A stretch of 64,000 bases of DNA from Promethearchaeati archaeon. Its GTDB lineage: Archaea; Asgardarchaeota; Heimdallarchaeia; Heimdallarchaeales; Heimdallarchaeaceae. Shown here in pieces: positions 60,640-64,000 of the stretch. Where the stretch lies: positions 1 through 64,000 of the forward strand of contig JABLTJ010000003.1 in assembly GCA_013166775.1 (NCBI GenBank), read 5' to 3'. The position numbers and the translations under genes are program-made. Position 1 is the first letter of the stretch; each line of letters starts with the position of its first letter. A model generated the notes under the pieces. The model was not told the DNA's origin. It ran no database searches and saw only the letters and a list, made by a program, of their open reading frames with translations.

Positions 60640-61569
60640 TTAGATTGCTATGCCTGTTAGGACTTTAATTAATAGTCTTATTGCTGCTACGACTGCCAAT
60701 AACCAAAAACCTGATAGAATCCATTCTGATTTTATTTTATGAATGTATCTGGGAACTATATTTGCTGCAATGACTGTTCCTAATGCCCAGATTATAACAA
60801 TGTCCCATCTCACAGTACCCCACCCACTAGAGAAAATTCTGGTTCCAATAGCGAATGGATTTGCAATTAAGATTGTGAGTGTAGAAGTAGCTGCTGCAAT
60901 TCCAGCTGGAATACCTAAAGCCATAGTTAAAATTGGCATAAAAACTACACCTCCTCCTAGACCAAGCATTCCTCCTACAAATCCTCCTAAAACAGCAATA
61001 AAAACTCCTGGAACAAGTTTGGCTTTATATTTGTGGACATTTCCATGACGATCTGTAATTTCTCGAACTAATACAGTTTGCTTCCACCAAGGTCTATCTT
61101 CTTGGATTTCTTCTTTTTTAATGATTTCTTCGTTGTTATTGTTCTTCTTGTACTTTGCTACAAATATTGTTGTTATTTTGTAAAGTGCTATAGTAATCAT
61201 TGTTACAGCAAAGATGATTTGTAAAGTGTCTATTTTATATTTTTTTTCAGATAACCATTTTGAGAGAGTAGAACCAGCTATAGCTCCAGGAACTGCAAAT
61301 AAGACGAATGAAAAGGCAATTCTATAATCTATCCGTTTCTCTCTCGCATAAGATAAAGTTCCACTCAATGCAGTGAAAAATATTATTCCAAGCGAAGTTG
61401 AAGTTGCTGTAAATGTATCAAGTTCTAAAACATTGGAATAAATAAGTAATAATAAAGGAACATTAAGTAATCCTCCACCAATGCCGAATGTAGGAGCAAT
61501 GGTTCCGACAAGTAATCCTAAAGCAAATAATGAGAAACCTATAGCTACAGAGAATTCAAAGAAAACCAT
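60640..61569 (-). CDS. TauE/SafE-family transporter
   Basis: About 309 residues. Two copies of the TauE/SafE-like half are visible: GTIAPTFGIGGGLLNVPLLLL and GGFVGGMLGLGGGVVFMPIL, each with a G-G-G-x-x-x-P core, with six to eight helices overall. The family moves anions such as sulfite, sulfoacetate or other organo-sulfur compounds. ATG at 61569 follows AAAGGTGAAAAT. A close paralogue lies directly upstream. Confidence 0.88.
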   Translation of the reverse strand: MVFFEFSVAIGFSLFALGLLVGTIAPTFGIGGGLLNVPLLLLIYSNVLELDTFTATSTSLGIIFFTALSGTLSYAREKRIDYRIAFSFVLFAVPGAIAGSTLSKWLSEKKYKIDTLQIIFAVTMITIALYKITTIFVAKYKKNNNNEEIIKKEEIQEDRPWWKQTVLVREITDRHGNVHKYKAKLVPGVFIAVLGGFVGGMLGLGGGVVFMPILTMALGIPAGIAAATSTLTILIANPFAIGTRIFSSGWGTVRWDIVIIWALGTVIAANIVPRYIHKIKSEWILSGFWLLAVVAAIRLLIKVLTGIAI

Positions 61570-61705
61570 ATTTTCACCTTTTAACAAATTCAAGAAAAGA
61601 CCTATATTTAAAAATTCAATTATTTACCCAATTTCTACTAAGATACTTTTGTAAAATAATTTTCGAAAAATAAAGATAGATTCTAGATTATGTAAACCTT
61701 GAAAA

Positions 61706-62641
61706 CTAGATTGTAACAATAGTCAAGACACTGATAAGAAGTCTTATTGCAGCTGATATCGCTAAAATCCAGAATCCTGTTGAAATCCATGCTGATTTTA
61801 TTTTATTTAAAAATCTTGGAACGATATTAGAAGAAATAATTGTACCAGCAGCCATTACTAATACTATATCCCATCTAACATACATATGCCTAATTCCTAC
61901 AGCGAAAGGTGAAACAAAAAGAATTGTAAACGTTGAAGTAGCTGTGGCAATTGCTACAGGTAAACCGAGAACCATTGTTAATATTGGTACATATACCACT
62001 CCTCCTCCTAATCCAAGCATAGATCCAATAAATCCTCCAATAAACGCAATAAAAATGCCTGGTACAAGTTTAATTCTGTATTTAAAAGCTATACCTCTCT
62101 TATCCTCAAAATCTCTGTAAAGAATAGTTTGTCTCCACCAAGATTTATTAACTTGCTCTTCATCACATTCTAAGCTCATGCATTCATTTTCTTCATCAAG
62201 AAGACCTTTTATTTGTTTCCTCCTCTGAATGAATACGTTTGTAATTTTATAGATTGCTATCAAAATCATTGTACAAGCAAAAATAATTTGAAGGATATCG
62301 ATTTCATATTTCCTCTCTTTTAGCCATTTTGAGAATAGAGCTCCTGAAATGGCACCAGGGATAGCATAAATCATAAAAGTTGCAGCTACTCTAAAATCTA
62401 TTCTTTTCTCTCGTATGTAAGATTGTGATCCACTTAATGAAGTAAAAATGATTACACCCAATGATGTAGCTGTAGCTGCATTTGCATCAAGATCAAATAT
62501 ATTTTTATAAACAAGCAAAAGAATTGGTACATTTAACAAACCACCCCCAATGCCAAATGTTGGTGCTATTGCTCCACTTAATAATCCAAAAGCAAATAGA
62601 GACAAAACAATCCACCAATTAAAATCTGCAAACATTTCCAC
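61706..62641 (-). CDS. TauE/SafE-family transporter, tandem paralogue
   Basis: About 311 residues, similar along its length to the next gene: GAIAPTFGIGGGLLNVPILLL, IREKRIDFRVAATFMIYAIPGAISG and GGFIGSMLGLGGGVVYVPIL. The central loop here is longer and acidic (LLDEENECMSLECDEEQ). GTG at 62641 lies six bases after AGGTG; ATG 62635 is an alternative. A recent duplication is inferred. Substrate unknown. Confidence 0.86.
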   Translation of the reverse strand: MEMFADFNWWIVLSLFAFGLLSGAIAPTFGIGGGLLNVPILLLVYKNIFDLDANAATATSLGVIIFTSLSGSQSYIREKRIDFRVAATFMIYAIPGAISGALFSKWLKERKYEIDILQIIFACTMILIAIYKITNVFIQRRKQIKGLLDEENECMSLECDEEQVNKSWWRQTILYRDFEDKRGIAFKYRIKLVPGIFIAFIGGFIGSMLGLGGGVVYVPILTMVLGLPVAIATATSTFTILFVSPFAVGIRHMYVRWDIVLVMAAGTIISSNIVPRFLNKIKSAWISTGFWILAISAAIRLLISVLTIVTI

Positions 62642-62751
62642 TAGATGCACCTAATCATTTATTCATTGAAATATATTGTGTTTAAAACTCTAGTGTAAGA
62701 ACTATTTTTCAAGTAGAAATCATTTTAAATTATTAGAAAAATAAATAACTA

Positions 62752-63624
62752 ATGAATGTTGAAAGAGAAACCGAAATAGCAGAACACTTGCTCTCATTAA
62801 TGAAGAAAAAAAACATTTGGGATTTAGATATAATCTCTTCAATTTTAAATATAAATCCTTTAGAACTCTCAAACTTCATAAAGACTTTACCGATGGCTTA
62901 TGGTCTTTCAATTTTAAACAAGAAAATATCTGTAACTATTGAGCTTGTTAGAGATGTCGAAGAAGAGATTAAAAGTAGTTTTATTAATTGGTATCAAAGA
63001 ACAGTACCTGACGCTTATTCTCGAATAAAACTAGCTCCTACTGATATTTTATCTGATAAACAAAGAAAACAGATAGTTACGGATCAACAATCCAAATCAA
63101 GAGTATCGATTTATGGAGATTATTTCTTAGTTGAAAAGATTATAAATCAATACATTGAGCGAGAAGGATTGCATCCTTCATATAAATATGTGGGAGGATA
63201 TGAACCCATTAATTTTGACTTAAAATTAGGAAATGAGATAATTTCAACACAGTTTTCCATAATCGATTATAAAAGAGATATACTTTCCCTAGCTCCCTTA
63301 CTCTTTGAAGATGTTGAAGGATTTCTCTTCATCTTTGATCCACAAGATTTGCATCAGATAGAGAAAATCAATCAAATGTCTGAATTATTAATAAACAAAA
63401 GAAAAAAGGATATATTGGTTTCGTTTTTAGCAATATTAAGAAGTGAGAATGAAACGAATTCATTAAATGAGATTGCAGATATTTTAACTAGAATAGTCGA
63501 ATGTTTTGAAGATATACAAGTTTTCAAAGTTTCATTTGCTGTATTGTTTAAGCCAGAACACATAGAAAGAAAAATCAATGATTTGATTCAGACTGCACGT
63601 TTATTAGTAAAAATGAGTAGTTAG
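62752..63624 (+). CDS. Winged-helix protein with GTPase-like fold lacking a P-loop
   Basis: 290 residues, no named family. The first 70 look like a winged helix (IISSILNINPLELSNFIKTLP, then ILNKKISVTI). The rest mirrors a Ras-like domain: VSIYGDYFLVEKIINQYI sits where the P-loop strand should be, ISTQFSIIDYKRD where switch II lies, LLFEDVEGFLFIFDPQDLHQIEKI resembles the Rab Y..G..G.ILVFD..... segment, and VSFLAILRSEN stands for the NKxD strand. GxxxxGKS/T and NKxD are both missing, so GTP binding is not expected. Start at the first ATG, closely preceded by AT-rich DNA. Confidence 0.55.
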   Translation: MNVERETEIAEHLLSLMKKKNIWDLDIISSILNINPLELSNFIKTLPMAYGLSILNKKISVTIELVRDVEEEIKSSFINWYQRTVPDAYSRIKLAPTDILSDKQRKQIVTDQQSKSRVSIYGDYFLVEKIINQYIEREGLHPSYKYVGGYEPINFDLKLGNEIISTQFSIIDYKRDILSLAPLLFEDVEGFLFIFDPQDLHQIEKINQMSELLINKRKKDILVSFLAILRSENETNSLNEIADILTRIVECFEDIQVFKVSFAVLFKPEHIERKINDLIQTARLLVKMSS

Positions 63625-63630
63625 TTTCTT

Positions 63631-64000
63631 TTATCTTAAGCTTTCATCATCTAGAAGATGAGAGTATGCTCGGAAGGAAATGTTTACAGGTATTAATCCT
63701 CCAATAAGTAGAAGAACAGATATTGCTGAGATTATGATGCCTGTTAAGTCGATACCAATCAGAACATCTCCTTGTGTGAAGGATGCCCCAAAGAAGAGAC
63801 AATAAGCTACAGCTTGTAATGCAAAAGATATTGTTGGTAAGAAATTTGGATGTTTGACAATAATTTTCTTGAAATATAAGGTGAGTAATTGCTTTCTAAA
63901 GAAAAAGAAAGATAAACTAAATACTATACTCGAGATTATCATTAATATGTCACCAATATAGAAAAACGCAACTCGAATAATCTTACCATCATCATCAACT
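63631..64000 (-). CDS. Membrane protein (5' end off window)
   Basis: The frame remains open to the right edge, so the N-terminus is missing; an internal ATG at 63942 is probably not the start (coding upstream reads DDDGKIIRVAFFYIGDIL). At least four hydrophobic helices are present (FFYIGDILMIISSIVFSLSFFF, FALQAVAYCLFFGASF, GIDLTGIIISAISVLLLIGGLIP). No family recognised. Convergent with the GTPase-like gene by 6 bases. Confidence 0.6.
   Translation of the reverse strand, partial: VDDDGKIIRVAFFYIGDILMIISSIVFSLSFFFFRKQLLTLYFKKIIVKHPNFLPTISFALQAVAYCLFFGASFTQGDVLIGIDLTGIIISAISVLLLIGGLIPVNISFRAYSHLLDDESLR

Noticed and set aside
60743..61048. 101-codon open frame on the plus strand inside the TauE/SafE gene
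   Set aside because: Pro/Ile-rich sequence opposite a clear transporter; no ribosome site.
1..64000. CRISPR arrays, transposases, integrases, prophage genes, inteins and rRNA
   Set aside because: None seen. Repeated spacers, IS-type inverted ends or integrase motifs were not found, and conserved enzymes showed no intein-like insertion.

Overview
The window looks like chromosomal DNA of an Asgard archaeon (Promethearchaeota), possibly a Heimdallarchaeia-like lineage; the lineage is a guess. The DNA is AT-rich, roughly one-third G+C by eye. Genes are densely packed, with GGTGA-type ribosome sites and TATA promoters, and several transcripts look leaderless. The archaeal signature comes from an archaeal-type ATP-dependent DNA ligase, a TldD/TldE pair, archaeal MvhADG/HdrABC redox proteins and a CbiMQO metal importer. 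The Asgard signature comes from eukaryote-like genes: a profilin, a Ras/Rab-type GTPase, an IFT52-like GIFT-domain protein, a protein ending in a classical C2H2 zinc finger, and two candidate GTPase-fold proteins without a P-loop. I saw no rRNA, convincing tRNA, CRISPR array, transposase or phage gene.

Layout. 1-9.5 kb: a HAD phosphatase running off the left edge, tldD-tldE, a glycosylatable surface protein, a HEAT-repeat protein, RidA, a ureohydrolase and a large coiled-coil/PRC-barrel-like protein. 9.6-18 kb: profilin, a YggU-like protein, a leftward operon of IFT52-like protein, DNA ligase and an unknown helical protein, a divergent MinD/ParA ATPase, two tandem zinc-ribbon membrane proteins and an atypical HAD protein. 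18-34.6 kb: macrodomain, GNAT, TPR protein, acyl-CoA ligase, a 923-aa TPR-like protein, a CofD-like/C2H2 fusion, a LOG-like protein, a longin/GTPase-like protein, a GNAT plus N-acylamino-acid racemase pair, two unknown proteins and the Ras-like GTPase. 34.7-40.4 kb: a small DUF2188-like protein overlapping a radical SAM/SPASM gene, a membrane protein, a second radical SAM protein, a DUF123 nuclease-like protein, a TPR protein and an unknown protein.

40.5-56.3 kb is a metabolic block. It holds a nickel/cobalt ECF importer, then a leftward sulfur-transfer operon (TusA, SQR-like flavoprotein, TusA, DsrE2, DsrE, MarR-like regulator), then a nine-gene rightward operon for a soluble group 3c-type [NiFe] hydrogenase joined to heterodisulfide-reductase and NuoEFG-like modules. 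In that operon HdrA is split between its two halves. The N-terminal half is fused to a NuoE domain, the C-terminal half follows a NuoG-N domain, and nuoF lies between them, as if a nuoEFG cassette had been inserted in frame inside hdrA. The importer would supply Ni for the hydrogenase. The sulfur operon could supply or consume persulfide that the HdrB site might reduce. Both operons have perfect 9-bp inverted repeats at their promoters.

56.4-64 kb: a secreted M14 carboxypeptidase, a membrane protein with a roadblock/longin-like tail, WecB with an extra C-terminal domain, two TauE/SafE transporters in tandem, a winged-helix/GTPase-like protein and a membrane protein running off the right edge. 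No gene-free gap exceeds about 300 bases. The largest are 45887-46172, 46629-46901 and 24881-25115; the first two carry promoters and inverted repeats, and the third shows only a TATA-like stretch.
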